Shown here: piece after piece, positions 8,595-17,098 of the stretch
How the letters are laid out: every line of letters begins with the position of its first letter
Numbering within the stretch: the first letter of the stretch is position 1
Origin: Streptomyces capillispiralis
GTDB taxonomy: Bacteria; Actinomycetota; Actinomycetes; Streptomycetales; Streptomycetaceae
DNA: 64,000 bases
Direction: 5' to 3'
NCBI RefSeq assembly: GCF_007829875.1
Contig: NZ_VIWV01000001.1
Span: forward strand, 1,984,001-2,048,000
Notes under the pieces: generated by a model
The model's input: the letters and a program-made list of their open reading frames with translations, nothing else
Told to the model about the DNA's origin: nothing
Database searches by the model: none
Made by a program: the position numbers and the translations under genes

Positions 8595-8992
8595 CGACAA
8601 CGAACGACATGATCTACAGCGTCCTGGACAACAACCTGAGCAGGATCGCCGGCATCAAGGGAGCCGTGCTCCTGTCCAACGACGGGATCAAGCTCAGCTC
8701 GTACGAGCTGGAACGGGACCAGGCGGAGCGCATAGCCGCCGCGTCCTCCGGCATCGCTTCCACGATGAAGGCGATATCCAGGGAGGTCGACGGCGGCCGG
8801 GTGATCCGTCAGCTGGTCGAGATGGACGACTGCTATCTCTGCATCGTCGGGTGCGGGGAGGGCAGCACGCTCATCGTGGTGACCTCCCGCAAGGCGCGGC
8901 TGGGGGAGCTGGGCGGTGAAGCCGTGCGCACCGCCCAGGCGCTCGGTGAGTGGCTGAGCACGCCTGATCGCGGCCAGGCGCAGCCGTCGTAA
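8591..8992 (+). CDS. cvnB: Roadblock/LC7 domain protein (CvnB type)
   Basis: A 133-residue roadblock/LC7 fold, with KGAVLLSNDGIKLSS at the core strand-turn and a C-terminal helix ending near residue 125. In conservons this protein binds the GTPase and is proposed to regulate its nucleotide cycle, as MglB does for MglA. Its ATG overlaps the cvnA stop (ATGA, 8591-8594), and its stop overlaps the next start (TAATG), so expression is coupled. Confidence 0.93.
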   Translation: MTTTNDMIYSVLDNNLSRIAGIKGAVLLSNDGIKLSSYELERDQAERIAAASSGIASTMKAISREVDGGRVIRQLVEMDDCYLCIVGCGEGSTLIVVTSRKARLGELGGEAVRTAQALGEWLSTPDRGQAQPS

Positions 8993-9363
8993 TGGCGGAC
9001 GAGCCCAGGCCGGGAGAGGGAGGCCACCGCCGGACGCGGCTGTACGCGCTGACCGATGGACGTACGGCGGCTGCACACACCGCCCTCACCATGGACACCA
9101 CGATCACGGCTGTGGCCGTCGCGGACGGCCACAGCGGCCTGCCCAGCGAGTGGCAGGCCATCCTCGCGATGTGCTCGCCTCCGGGCGGCCTGGCGGTCGC
9201 CGAGATCGCGGCGCGCATGCGCATGCGCCTCACTCCCATGACGCTTCTTCTCGGCGAACTCGCGGAGCGGGGGCTGATCGAGCACCGGCCACCCCTGGAA
9301 GGGGCCGAGACCACCAATGTCCACCTGCTCATGAGAATCAGGGACAACCTTGCCTGGATATGA
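8992..9363 (+). CDS. cvnC: DUF742 winged-helix protein (CvnC type)
   Basis: A 123-residue DUF742 protein with the usual conservon features: RLYALTDGRT near the N-terminus and a winged-helix-like C-terminal half (LAVAEIAARMRMRLTPMTLL, then LAERGLIEH). Its role in the complex is not established; DNA binding is a possibility suggested by the fold. It overlaps cvnB by one base and cvnD by 14 nt. Confidence 0.93.
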   Translation: MADEPRPGEGGHRRTRLYALTDGRTAAAHTALTMDTTITAVAVADGHSGLPSEWQAILAMCSPPGGLAVAEIAARMRMRLTPMTLLLGELAERGLIEHRPPLEGAETTNVHLLMRIRDNLAWI

Positions 9364-9940
9364 CGCCCCTGCCCGTGAAGCGGCCCCCGTCAAGATCCTC
9401 ATCGCTGGGGGATTCGGCGTCGGCAAGACGACCCTGATCGAGACGGTCTCCGAGATCGAGCCGTTGCGCACCGAGGAGCGGCTGACGAGCGCGGGCGTCG
9501 GCGTCGACGACCTCGACGGCATCGAGTCCAAGGCGGCCACCACCGTCGCGATGGACTTCGGCCGCATCACCCTCACCGAGGCACAGGTCGTGCTCTACCT
9601 GTTCGGCACACCTGGCCAGGAGCGCTTCTGGTTCATGTGGGACGACCTGCTGAACGGGGCACTCGGGGCGATCGTCCTCGTCGACACACGACGCCTCGAC
9701 CGCAGTTTCCCGGCCGTCGACTTCTTCGAGAACCGAGGGGTTCCGTTCCTGGTCGCCGCGAACTGTTTCCACGGCGAACAGCCCTACACCGTCGAGGAGA
9801 TCAGGGCGGCGCTGCATCTGCGTGACCCGAACACACCCATCCACTTGCTCGATGCCCGCCTCCGTGACGACGCGCGCGGTGCGCTGCTCTCGCTTCTGGA
9901 CATGCTCATCGCCAAGGCCGGGGGCGCGGCGACCGGCTGA
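9350..9940 (+). CDS. cvnD: Conservon small GTPase (CvnD type)
   Basis: A 196-residue Ras-like GTPase of the MglA-like prokaryotic group. The P-loop is GGFGVGKTT (about residues 20-28), the G3 region is FGTPGQERFWFMW, and the expected NKxD motif is replaced by AANCF, as is usual in CvnD proteins. The start is TTG 9350-9352, inside the end of cvnC; no better start lies before the P-loop. It is the last gene of the four-gene cluster. Confidence 0.9.
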   Translation: MPGYDAPAREAAPVKILIAGGFGVGKTTLIETVSEIEPLRTEERLTSAGVGVDDLDGIESKAATTVAMDFGRITLTEAQVVLYLFGTPGQERFWFMWDDLLNGALGAIVLVDTRRLDRSFPAVDFFENRGVPFLVAANCFHGEQPYTVEEIRAALHLRDPNTPIHLLDARLRDDARGALLSLLDMLIAKAGGAATG

Positions 9941-10104
9941 CTTCGGCCTGCCACGTGGTGGCGTAGAGGTTCACGACCGCGACCGTGGACCCGGTCCAGG
10001 CCGCCGCCGCGTCGGCCGGCGAGGAGAACGTGCCGTCGTCCGGCGGGTCGGCTGGTACGGCACCGATGCGCACGCCCGTGGCGCCGAGGTCCTCGGCGCC
10101 AGAA
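9941..10104 (-). other. Possible remnant of coding sequence, unknown
   Basis: On the minus strand one open stretch reads like protein (it includes ATGVRIGAVPADPPDDG and STVAVVNLYATTWQAEV) but has no start codon or recognised family and abuts the island's left end. It may be a decayed gene end. Confidence 0.25.
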
Positions 10105-10195
10105 AGCCGCAGGTCAGAGCCCCTTTGCAGCAGGCTCCAGAATCGCCACGCACTCCACGTGGTGCGTCATCGGAAAGATGTCGGCCTGGACGGAG
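10105..10195 (-). pseudogene. Duplicated 3' end of the TrmA/RumA-type methyltransferase gene (left island junction)
   Basis: The minus strand encodes about 26 codons ending DIFPMTHHVECVAILEPA-AKGL-stop. This is a diverged copy of the C-terminus of the intact methyltransferase (DLFPMTHHVECVAILEPT-AKGS) at 20478. A 23-bp stretch (10151-10173 and 20515-20537) differs at a single base. A displaced gene 3' end at the far side of an insertion is the signature of site-specific integration into the end of a gene. The roughly 20 percent divergence outside the core suggests that the element brought its own version of the gene end or that the event is old. Confidence 0.75.
10151..10173 (+). repeat. Candidate att core, left copy
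   Basis: CACTCCACGTGGTGCGTCAT followed by CGG. The partner at 20515-20537 is in direct orientation with 22 of 23 bases identical. Both lie inside the coding end of the methyltransferase or its fragment. Confidence 0.65.
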
Positions 10196-10570
10196 GCATT
10201 AAAAGAGCAGGTCAGAGAGGCTTTCGGGTCCCGAATGAGGGCCAGCGGGCACCCGGAGCGTCAAATGAGCGTCACGGCCGTACGTCGGTTCGGAACGGAC
10301 AATCTGGCATGGCATGGCCCCCCGCAATACGGCAGCATCCCCCCTGTCGTCCGCCACGGGAACGTCAGTTGCTCCGTCACGGGGGGGGTGTCAGTGGCGC
10401 GGCGCGTTGTCCCTCGGTTTTACGATCTGCCCATGACCCGACGTATCGGCCGGGGCGGACGCACGGCCGGGCGACGGACCCAGACGACGCGGCCGGCCCG
10501 GACAGATTGCCCTCCGACGCCGCTTACGCCCTGACCCGGATCGGACCGCTCCCGGCTACGGTAGACGCCC
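10196..10570. other. Island left-end non-coding stretch
   Basis: No convincing gene. It contains the 19-bp repeat above, a G9 tract near 10381 and low coding character, and looks like mobile-element end sequence. Confidence 0.4.
10256..10274 (+). repeat. 19-bp direct repeat inside the island's left end
   Basis: GAGCGTCAAATGAGCGTCA, identical to 20393-20411. It is built of AGCGTCA units 11 bp apart (10257, 10268). It lies 83 bp inside the left core; the right copy lies 104 bp inside the right core. It could be an arm-type binding site of a tyrosine recombinase; this is an inference. Confidence 0.6.
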
Positions 10571-10834
10571 ATGAACGCCTACGAGCAGGCCGTGCAACGC
10601 GCTCTCGCCATTACCGGCCACACCCACCTCACCGCCCGTCAGCTCGCCGCGCTCCTTGACCGCGTCGAGGAAGCCATCCCGCACGCACAACACCTCCAAC
10701 GCCTCCACCCCGGACATGCCACCACCCGCAACCGCCTGCACGCCGCTGGCATGACCTGCGCACAGATTGGCCTCCACGACGACGGCGACCCGGAGTTCCT
10801 CGACGCGCTGCTGCAGGAACTCGCCCACGCATAA
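10571..10834 (+). CDS. Small hypothetical protein
   Basis: An 87-residue, mostly helical, acidic and His-rich protein (MNAYEQAVQRALAITG at the start, LLQELAHA at the end). I do not recognise a family. The codon positions show the strong third-position GC of a Streptomyces gene. The ribosome site is weak. It is the first gene inside the island, so it may be a mobile-element accessory gene. Confidence 0.5.
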   Translation: MNAYEQAVQRALAITGHTHLTARQLAALLDRVEEAIPHAQHLQRLHPGHATTRNRLHAAGMTCAQIGLHDDGDPEFLDALLQELAHA

Positions 10835-10956
10835 AGCCCGACAGCAGCCCACCTGGCTCGGGAGTACCGGGCCAGGGCGGGGAGCGTTGCGGTGCAGGGT
10901 CGTGCGCGCCAGCGCGGTGATGGTCGTTTTCTCCGCTGGGCCCCGCCAGGCGCTCT

Positions 10957-11805
10957 CTACCAGTCGCGGTCGAGGTCTCCAGTTTCTGTGTCGAGCAAAC
11001 CTGGGAGCGTTGAGTCGGCACCGAGGCCGGCCCGCAAGAGCCAGTCGTACGTCCGGATTTCAATCCGGTCGTTCACGGAATGGCGATCCCGGATCTCGCG
11101 GGCGCTGTCCGTCACGTCCTCCCGACCCATGATGATGAGCCCGCGTGCATCCACGGTGATGCCCGGGAGCAAAGCCCGGGCAGACAGGAGGTTGACCTTC
11201 AGCCACTCGCGCCAGTCCTGGATCTGGTCGATGGCATGGCGCAGCGTGGGCGAGGCACGCTGGTTTCCAGGGTTGGTGAGCCGCTCGGTGGGGCTTTCCA
11301 GTTCGACGAGGTGCCAGCGAAGGCCAGCCGAGGTCCGACTGGCGATGAGGAAGTCCGAGACGTACCTGTCGCCCAGACGAACCTGCGGGCGGACCCAGAT
11401 TCCGTGGTGGCCGGCGATCACGTTGGCCAGGAGGGCTGGGTGGTTCTCCAGGACGACCTGCATGGGCCGTTCCTCGGTGGCGTTGTCCATCGCCTCGTGG
11501 AGGGCTCGGCAGTCCACCATTGACGGGCGCCGAGGCACCTTCCATCTGTCGAGCAGGGCCAGCTCGCGGTTGGTAACGCGCTCAGGGTGCCGGTCCTCGG
11601 CAGTGGCTTCTTCGCGTGCCTTGGCGAGCAGATCGCCGTGGTCGGCGTCGCCCGGCTTCGTCAGGTGCTTGACGGTATGGGGCCACGCGCGGCGTCCGAG
11701 ACCACCGCGGAAGTTCAACCGACCGCTCAGGCTGATCGAGCTGATCTGCCCGTATCGATCCTCATCGGGCTTTCTTCTCTTCACGGTAACGGCGATATCG
11801 CCCAC
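10957..11805 (-). CDS. Shedu-like (DUF4263) nuclease, probable phage defence
   Basis: About 282 residues from GTG 11805. The C-terminal half reads as the Shedu/DUF4263 nuclease fold: a helical lead (LHEAMDNATEERPMQVVLEN), then QVRLGDRYVSDFLIAS (catalytic Asp of a PD-(D/E)xK-like core) and WHLVELESPTERL (Glu, with the last metal-site residue varied), then a helix with QIQDWREWL. Shedu SduA is a single-gene anti-phage system in other bacteria. The N-terminal region (about residues 1-90) is not recognised. The frame stays open upstream into a truncated recombinase gene, so the true start is uncertain; GTG 11784 is also possible. Confidence 0.65.
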   Translation of the reverse strand: MGDIAVTVKRRKPDEDRYGQISSISLSGRLNFRGGLGRRAWPHTVKHLTKPGDADHGDLLAKAREEATAEDRHPERVTNRELALLDRWKVPRRPSMVDCRALHEAMDNATEERPMQVVLENHPALLANVIAGHHGIWVRPQVRLGDRYVSDFLIASRTSAGLRWHLVELESPTERLTNPGNQRASPTLRHAIDQIQDWREWLKVNLLSARALLPGITVDARGLIIMGREDVTDSAREIRDRHSVNDRIEIRTYDWLLRAGLGADSTLPGLLDTETGDLDRDW

Positions 11806-11809
11806 CTCG

Positions 11810-12071
11810 GGGCGCAGCCGACGAGGGTGTCCCCGGGCTCCAGGAAGGCGTGGCACGCCTTCAGCTCCGGCCGGGCGTCGTTCTTGCCCGACTTCTTCTC
11901 CTTGATGATTCGCCGACACCGCGCGAGGGTGAGCGCGTCTACCTGCCGGTCTAGCTTCTGCCCACCGGTCGACACCCGCGCGTAGCCGATGCGGATCTCA
12001 CTCGGCCGCGCGGGGAAGGCGGCCAGGAGGTCGTCGTCGGCGTCGAACATGTCGGTCAGGGTCATCGTCAC
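11810..12071 (-). pseudogene. Truncated serine recombinase (resolvase) N-terminus
   Basis: The first 80 or so residues of a resolvase/invertase: IRIGYARVSTGGQKLDRQVD contains the catalytic Ser, and EKKSGKNDARPELKACHAFL follows. The protein should continue DTLV-xxxLDRLxRS, but after DTLV the reading changes to unrelated residues and stops at 11781. The rest of the catalytic domain and the DNA-binding domain are missing. The break coincides with the 5' end of the Shedu-like gene, so a recombination event joined them. The start is GTG 12071 or ATG 12065. Confidence 0.8.
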
Positions 12072-12259
12072 GTACGGCAGTGTGGCGTCAACTAACCATC
12101 ATTTTCTGAGGAACGGCCCGGAACCCCCCGTAGGAGGCCGAGAGCCTTCGATAACTCCCTCAACCCCCTTAACACCCCTCCGACACCCTTTGCTGAGGAA
12201 ATCCGGGCCCTTAGAGGGCGTTTTGAGAGTGTTTGGTAGGCGGCAGTGAGGGCTTGATC

Positions 12260-12757
12260 GTGGCGAACACTTGTCGGTTGTCGGCGACCGCTCCCACGAC
12301 GCTGTACGGGGCAGTGCTGCGCGATACTCGTCCTGTGGAGTGGTTCGAACAAGTCCAGGCTGCGGAACAACGCCGAGATTGGGACGCGGCCATCGCGTTG
12401 GTGAGTGCCCACGCCGAGTGCTACTCGACCGATCCGTCCAGGCACGACAGTCATCTGTGGCACATGGATTTGCTTGCCCGTGCAGCACGGCTCTCTGAAC
12501 TCGCAGAGCGCGCTCTCACGGATGTTCACGCACGTCGGAGACTCAACAGAGCGCTTCGCGAGCGGGGGATGGAGGCTGCCCTGCGCGACCGAGCCGAGGC
12601 CGGTGATCATGGTGCCCTGTACGCCCTTGTTCGACTGATGTGTGAGACGGGTCGGACCCAAGAGGCCCATCGAGCGGTCCACGACCTCGGCCCGGACAAT
12701 CAGTACGCACACCAGATCGTGGCTCACTTTCGATCACCATCGAACGGTGCACAGTAG
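12260..12757 (+). CDS. Hypothetical helical repeat protein
   Basis: About 165 residues from GTG 12260 (GAGG 7-10 nt upstream). The sequence is all-helical and TPR-like: EQVQAAEQRRDWDAAIALVS, LWHMDLLARAARLSELAERA, then GDHGALYALVRLMCETGRTQ. TPR or similar helical hairpins usually mediate protein contacts. I cannot name a family. An earlier in-frame TTG (12233) is possible. GC content looks lower than in the core genes around the island. Confidence 0.55.
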   Translation: MANTCRLSATAPTTLYGAVLRDTRPVEWFEQVQAAEQRRDWDAAIALVSAHAECYSTDPSRHDSHLWHMDLLARAARLSELAERALTDVHARRRLNRALRERGMEAALRDRAEAGDHGALYALVRLMCETGRTQEAHRAVHDLGPDNQYAHQIVAHFRSPSNGAQ

Positions 12758-12784
12758 CGGTTTCTGATTGTGGTACTCGGTCGG

Positions 12785-13183
12785 CTACTGCTTCCTGGCG
12801 AAGCTGCCAGTGTCGATCTCGGTGAGGATGTCGAGCTTGACGAGGCGTTTGAGCTTGGCGCGGGTGCCTTCGATGTTCTTCGGCAGGAGTTCGTGGTCGA
12901 GGGCTTGGCAGACGTCGCGGGCCCTCAGCGGGCTGGTGGCCTCGTTGAAGACGGCGAGGATGCGAGGGTAGTCCGGGTGCTCGGGCAGGGCCGGCGCGAC
13001 GGCCGGGAGCCGGTCGGCGAGGCCGGTGACGGTCCTGCGGGTGATTGCGAGGTGATCCAGGTGGGTCTCGGCCTCCCGCAACTGGGTCCGCAGGTCGTCG
13101 ATCTGTGCGCGGAGGTCGTCGGCCAGGGCCCGGGCGGCGTCTTCCTGGATGTCCAGTGCCCCCAGGAGAGGCTGGATGTTCAC
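12785..13183 (-). CDS. IS-associated passenger protein with winged-helix-like end
   Basis: 132 residues from GTG 13181-13183, overlapping the transposase stop (GTGA). Residues about 12-45 form a coiled coil (EDAARALADDLRAQIDDLRT). The C-terminal half looks like a winged helix (LRARDVCQALDHELLPKN, KLKRLVKLDILTEI). It appears to be the second gene of an IS5-type element; similar pairs occur in other actinobacterial IS copies, as far as I recall. The function is unknown; a transposition accessory or regulator is a guess. Confidence 0.6.
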   Translation of the reverse strand: MNIQPLLGALDIQEDAARALADDLRAQIDDLRTQLREAETHLDHLAITRRTVTGLADRLPAVAPALPEHPDYPRILAVFNEATSPLRARDVCQALDHELLPKNIEGTRAKLKRLVKLDILTEIDTGSFARKQ

Positions 13184-13905
13184 GCGGCCACCGCCTGCGT
13201 GTCGCGCCAGGTGGGGGCGTTCGCGCCGGTGAGGCGCCGGATCATGACGTGGGTCATCGCCCAGTAGACGCGGGAGGCGGAGGAGGAAGGGCGGTGCTCG
13301 TAGTCGCGGACCAGGCGCCGGTGCAGTATCAGGATCCCGTAGGTCTGCTCGACCCTCCACCGCTTCGGCTGCGGCACGAACCCCTTGACCTGCGGGTTGC
13401 GTTGGACGATCCCGACATCGATCCCCAGGCCAGCGCCGTGCATGATCACCTGGTTCTTGAAGCCCTGGTCGACCAGTGCCTTGCGGACGGTTGCGCCGGC
13501 GTGCTCGGCAACCTGGTCCAGCAGGACGATGCCCGCGGCGTTGTCGTGCGTGTTCGCAGCGAGAACGACGACCGCGATGACCAGACCGAGGACGTCCACG
13601 GCCAGGCCCCGCTTGCGGCCGGGCACCCGCTTGGCCGGATCGTGGCCGCTCGTGGCGGCGGGGACCCCGGCGGCCACGTGGACACTCTGGGTGTCCAGGA
13701 CCACCAGGGTCGGGTCCTCTAATCGCCGGGCCCTCTCCCGGACCTGGCAGCGCAGGAGTTCATGAATGACCTGGTCGGTCCCGTCGTCCCGCCAGGCGGC
13801 GAAGTAGTAGTACGTCGCACTCTTCTGCGGCAGATCGTGCGGGAGATAGGCCCACTGACAGCCGGTCCTGCCCTGGTACAGGATCGCGTTCACAATCTCC
13901 CGCAT
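13180..13905 (-). pseudogene. IS5-type transposase, N-terminally truncated
   Basis: 241 residues with the DDE catalytic residues in place: Asp in VVLDTQSVH, Asp in ALVDQGFKN, Glu in RVEQTYGIL. Family members carry about 40 more residues ending near REIVNAILYQGRTGCQWAYL, which here sits at the very N-terminus. Upstream of the apparent ATG the same frame runs only 12 codons (ending ADSAYG) before a TGA. So the 5' end is lost and the element is probably not autonomous. I could not find terminal inverted repeats. Confidence 0.8.
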
Positions 13906-14116
13906 GCCGTAGGCAGAGTCCGCCCCGCCGCCACACCATCAGGCGACAGCAGATCCACTCAAAGACTCACGAACCGCCTGCTAAGACTCAAGGTGACATT
14001 CCGTGATAACCGAGCAGGACTGGTCGCTGGCGGGTTCAGATTCAGAGGTTAAGTCTGTCGACACCGAAGGCGCGGGGTTCCTGTGGCCGGCGTCCTGGGT
14101 TGACGAGTCGCTTCGT

Positions 14117-14617
14117 CTACAACCTTGCTCCGGCTTCGGGATGACCAGCGCTCGCCTGCACGGCAGTGCTCGGCGCGCGGTTCTCGGCGGAGACCATCCA
14201 TGCGAGCTGCTCGAGGCGCCCGATGAAGCCGTGGAGGAGGTCGGCGGTCGTCGGGTCTTCCTCGTCGACCTCGTCGTGGACGTCGCGAATGGTTCCGATG
14301 GCCTGGTAGAGGCGCAGGGTCACCTGGTCGATGGCGTCGTGGGTCGTGATCTCGCCCTCGGGGAACTGGTCGAGGTGGCTGGTGGCGGCGACCGTGGAGG
14401 ACCGCCCGTCCGGGACTGCGTAGAGCGCGCGCATGCGCTCGGCGGTGTCATCGGCGAACCCACGAGCGGCGTCAACAATCTCGTCGAGCTGCAGGTGGAG
14501 GTCGCGGAAGTTGGCCCCGAGGATGTTCCAGTGGGCCTGCTTGCCCAGCAGGCACAGGTCGATGAGGTCCACCAGGACGGCCTGGAGGTTCTTCGTGAGG
14601 GTGGGCGATGCGTGCAC
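14117..14617 (-). CDS. Dps-family ferritin-like DNA-protection protein
   Basis: 166 residues from GTG 14617. The Dps signature KQAHWNILGANFRDLHLQLDE carries the inter-subunit ferroxidase His, Asp and Glu ligands, and a four-helix bundle fits the rest (LRLYQAIGTIRDVHDEVDEE). Dps dodecamers oxidise and store iron and protect DNA in stress. The frame could begin at TTG 14635, but AAAGGA sits about 9 nt before GTG 14617 and the similarity starts there. It is one of several stress-type genes inside the island. Confidence 0.9.
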   Translation of the reverse strand: MHASPTLTKNLQAVLVDLIDLCLLGKQAHWNILGANFRDLHLQLDEIVDAARGFADDTAERMRALYAVPDGRSSTVAATSHLDQFPEGEITTHDAIDQVTLRLYQAIGTIRDVHDEVDEEDPTTADLLHGFIGRLEQLAWMVSAENRAPSTAVQASAGHPEAGARL

Positions 14618-14898
14618 GAGTGGTGTTCCTTTCAAGGATGTGAGCCCAGGGGAGCAGTGAGAAGCGTGGGACGGTTCGGTCGCGGAGCCGCCCAGGTGTG
14701 GGAATCGGAAGCGCGCGAGCCCGACCGGAGGCCACGCGTGTAGTTGAGGCGCTGTCCAATAGGGGATCGGCCACCGGACGCTGTTGTGCGCCGGCGGGTT
14801 AGAGCGGGGGACGCTGCTGATCCTGCATCCGATCCGAGGATGCCGACTTCTCGCGAACGCGTGGCCTCCACGCGGTCCGTAAGGGGGGGGGCGACGGC
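14618..14898. other. Region upstream of dps
   Basis: No gene seen. It should hold the dps promoter and contains a small inverted repeat CGCGTGG-CCTC-CACGCG near 14859 and a G9 tract near 14883. Confidence 0.35.
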
Positions 14899-14961
14899 TG
14901 AGCCGAGACGTTCACGATCATCGGGCGCTTGGCGGGTGATGATCGTGAACGTCTCGGCTCA
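14899..14961. repeat. Perfect 24-bp inverted repeat
   Basis: The arms are 14899-14922 (starting TGAGCCGAGACGTTCACGAT) and 14938-14961, with a 15-nt GC-rich loop. It lies 7 bp past the stop of the hydrolase gene, so it would fold as a very strong terminator hairpin, but there is no T tract. The length and perfection also fit a mobile-element end or a protein-binding palindrome. Confidence 0.8.
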
Positions 14962-14968
14962 AGTACAG

Positions 14969-15808
14969 TCAGGGCTGCTGGACGAACGCGAGGATGTCAG
15001 GGTTGATGTCGCTGGCATTCACGGTGAGCATTCCGTGCGACAGACCCTCGTAGATCTTCAAGGTCGCATCCTGCAGGAGCTCCGCCTGCTTGACGGCGGC
15101 TTCCCGGTACGGGACGACCTGGTCGTCGTCGCCCTGCAGGACGAGCACCGGCACGGTGATGGCCTTGAGGTCTGCAGTCTGGTCGGTTTCCGAGAACGCC
15201 TTGATGCCCTCGTAGTGGGCAAGGGCGCTTCCGGTCATCCCCTGGCGCCACCAGTTGTCCACGACCTGCTGCGAAAGCGGGACGCCGTCACGGTTGAACC
15301 CGTAGAAGGGACCGGAGGCCACCGCGTGGAAGAACTCCGCCCGGTTGGCCGAGAGAGCGTCGCGGAAGCCGTCGAAGACCGAGACGGGAACACCGTCGGG
15401 GTGCTCGGCGGTCTGCACCATCAGCGGGGGCACCGCCGCGACGAGTACCGCCTTCGCGACGCGGCCCTGGGGCTGGCCGAACTTGGCCACGTACCGCGCG
15501 ACCTGTCCACCACCGGTGGAGTGTCCGACGTGCACAACGTTGCGCAGATCCAGGTGCTGCACGACGGCGTCGACGTCGCTGGCGTAGTGGTCCATGTCGT
15601 GACCGGAGCCGATGTCGGAGGAACGCCCGTGTCCGCGACGGTCGCTGGCGATCACGCGGTAGCCGTTGGTGAGGAAGTACAGCATCTGCGCGTCCCAGTC
15701 ATCCGAGGACAGCGGCCAACCGTGGTGGAACATGATGGGCTGGGCATCGCGCGGGCCCCAGTCCTTGTAGAAGATCTCGGTGCCATCTTGCGTGGTGACG
15801 AACGGCAT
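14969..15808 (-). CDS. Alpha/beta hydrolase of the cofactor-free haloperoxidase type
   Basis: 279 residues. The start region PFVTTQDGTEIFYKDWG and the oxyanion-hole motif HHGWPLSSDDW are typical of non-haem chloroperoxidases and aryl esterases. The triad is Ser in GHSTGGG, Asp in QGDDDQVVP and His in LSHGML. Such enzymes hydrolyse esters and show perhydrolase side activity; true halogenation in vivo is unproven. GAGGAG precedes the ATG. A strong hairpin follows it. The TetR/DUF1348 operon lies upstream on the same strand. Confidence 0.92.
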   Translation of the reverse strand: MPFVTTQDGTEIFYKDWGPRDAQPIMFHHGWPLSSDDWDAQMLYFLTNGYRVIASDRRGHGRSSDIGSGHDMDHYASDVDAVVQHLDLRNVVHVGHSTGGGQVARYVAKFGQPQGRVAKAVLVAAVPPLMVQTAEHPDGVPVSVFDGFRDALSANRAEFFHAVASGPFYGFNRDGVPLSQQVVDNWWRQGMTGSALAHYEGIKAFSETDQTADLKAITVPVLVLQGDDDQVVPYREAAVKQAELLQDATLKIYEGLSHGMLTVNASDINPDILAFVQQP

Positions 15809-16040
15809 GTCTTACTCCTCGTCTGTGCCGCCGGGATTCGGCGGCACGCATGGCGTCTCGACGGCTTCGCCGCGACGGTGAGCTGCGCCGGTAGGACGGC
15901 AGCAGCGAGGTGTGCCAGCCGGGGGCGCCGGCCGGTCGGAGGTAGAGGCCGCATGCGGCTGAGCGATCACGCATGCGGGCACTGTGAAGTGGGGGCGGAC
16001 CGGACCGGTCGCCAGACTGACGCCGGTCTGGGGTGTCCGC

Positions 16041-16607
16041 TCAGCGAGTGGCACCGAGCAGGTGCTGCTCGGTGCGGGCGACGATTCCGAGGAACGTCAC
16101 GTCGTCGCCGTATGCACGGGCCAAGATCAGCCCGCCCTGTATTGCCGCGACTGCGTCCAGCGCGCGGTCTGCCGCTTCCTGAGGTGGGAGACCGCCGGTG
16201 CGCAGCACTCCCGCCAGGGCGTCGACCCAGTCGGTGAAGTAGGTCCGCACCGCGTCGGCGAACGTGTCCTGTTCTTCACCCAAGGTCATCGCGGCGAACA
16301 GGCACACGCGATTGCGCGAGGTGAAGTACTCCGCCACCTCCTGAGACATTGCTTCGATCGCCTCGGCGGCGTCGTTGGCAGTGCGCAGGGGGGTGAAGAT
16401 CCGTTCCTCGAACCACTCGCTTACCTGCTCGAGGACGGCAGCGGCCATGTCGGTCTTCCCTCGTGGGAAGAAGTGGTACAGGCTGCCGCGGCCGACGCCA
16501 GTCTCCTGCTGAATGACCGACAGGGAGCCGCCTTCAAAACCTCGCTTGCGGAAGACGCCGGCGAGGGCGTGGACGACGTCCGAGCGGTCGAGGACGGTTC
16601 GTGCCAT
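16041..16607 (-). CDS. TetR family transcriptional regulator
   Basis: 188 residues: the helix-turn-helix at about residues 28-50 (LSVIQQETGVGRGSLYHFFP) is followed by a YxaF/LmrA-like C-terminal domain (RVCLFAAMTLGE, LDAVAAIQGGLILAR). Its ATG overlaps the stop of the DUF1348 gene by one base (TAATG), so the two are co-transcribed from the promoter at about 17.1 kb. That promoter carries two copies of a palindrome typical for this TetR group, so it probably represses its own operon. Confidence 0.92.
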   Translation of the reverse strand: MARTVLDRSDVVHALAGVFRKRGFEGGSLSVIQQETGVGRGSLYHFFPRGKTDMAAAVLEQVSEWFEERIFTPLRTANDAAEAIEAMSQEVAEYFTSRNRVCLFAAMTLGEEQDTFADAVRTYFTDWVDALAGVLRTGGLPPQEAADRALDAVAAIQGGLILARAYGDDVTFLGIVARTEQHLLGATR

Positions 16608-17074
16608 TACAGTCCGAGCTCGCTCAGGCCGGGGTGGTCCGCCGGGCGGGGGCCGGATGCGTCCCAGAAGAACTTGCGCTCGGACTCATCGATGGCGACG
16701 TCGTTGATACTCGCGTGGCGGTGGGTCATCAGGCCGTCCTTGTCGAAGTGCCAGTTCTCGTTGCCGTAGGCGCGGAACCACTGGCCGGCAGCGTCATGGT
16801 ACTCGTAGGCGAAGCGCACGGCGATCACGTCGCCGGTGTACGCCCACAGTTCCTTGATGAGGCGGTAGTCGAGTTCCCGGTCCCACTTGTCGGCGAGGAA
16901 GTCGACGATGGCGGGGCGGCCCTGCACGAAGGTCGAGCGGTTACGCCACCAGCTGTCCTCGCTGTACGCGAGGGAGATGCGCTCGGGGTCACGGGTGTTC
17001 CACGCGTCTTCGGCGGCGCGGACCTTCTGGATCGCGGTGGCCTCAGTGAACGGGGGAAGGGGAGGACGAGACAT
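16607..17074 (-). CDS. DUF1348 / NTF2-like (SnoaL fold) protein
   Basis: 155 residues. It is recognised as DUF1348 by [20 protein letters not shown], then [34 protein letters not shown] and a final [10 protein letters not shown]. The fold is a small cone used by many enzymes and binding proteins; no catalytic role is established for this family. ATG 17072 was preferred over GTG 17075 because AAAGG stands 8-12 nt upstream. It is the first gene of a two-gene operon with a TetR gene. Confidence 0.9.
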   Translation of the reverse strand: MSRPPLPPFTEATAIQKVRAAEDAWNTRDPERISLAYSEDSWWRNRSTFVQGRPAIVDFLADKWDRELDYRLIKELWAYTGDVIAVRFAYEYHDAAGQWFRAYGNENWHFDKDGLMTHRHASINDVAIDESERKFFWDASGPRPADHPGLSELGL

Positions 17075-17098
17075 CACGGCGCCTTTCGAGCAAGGTGT

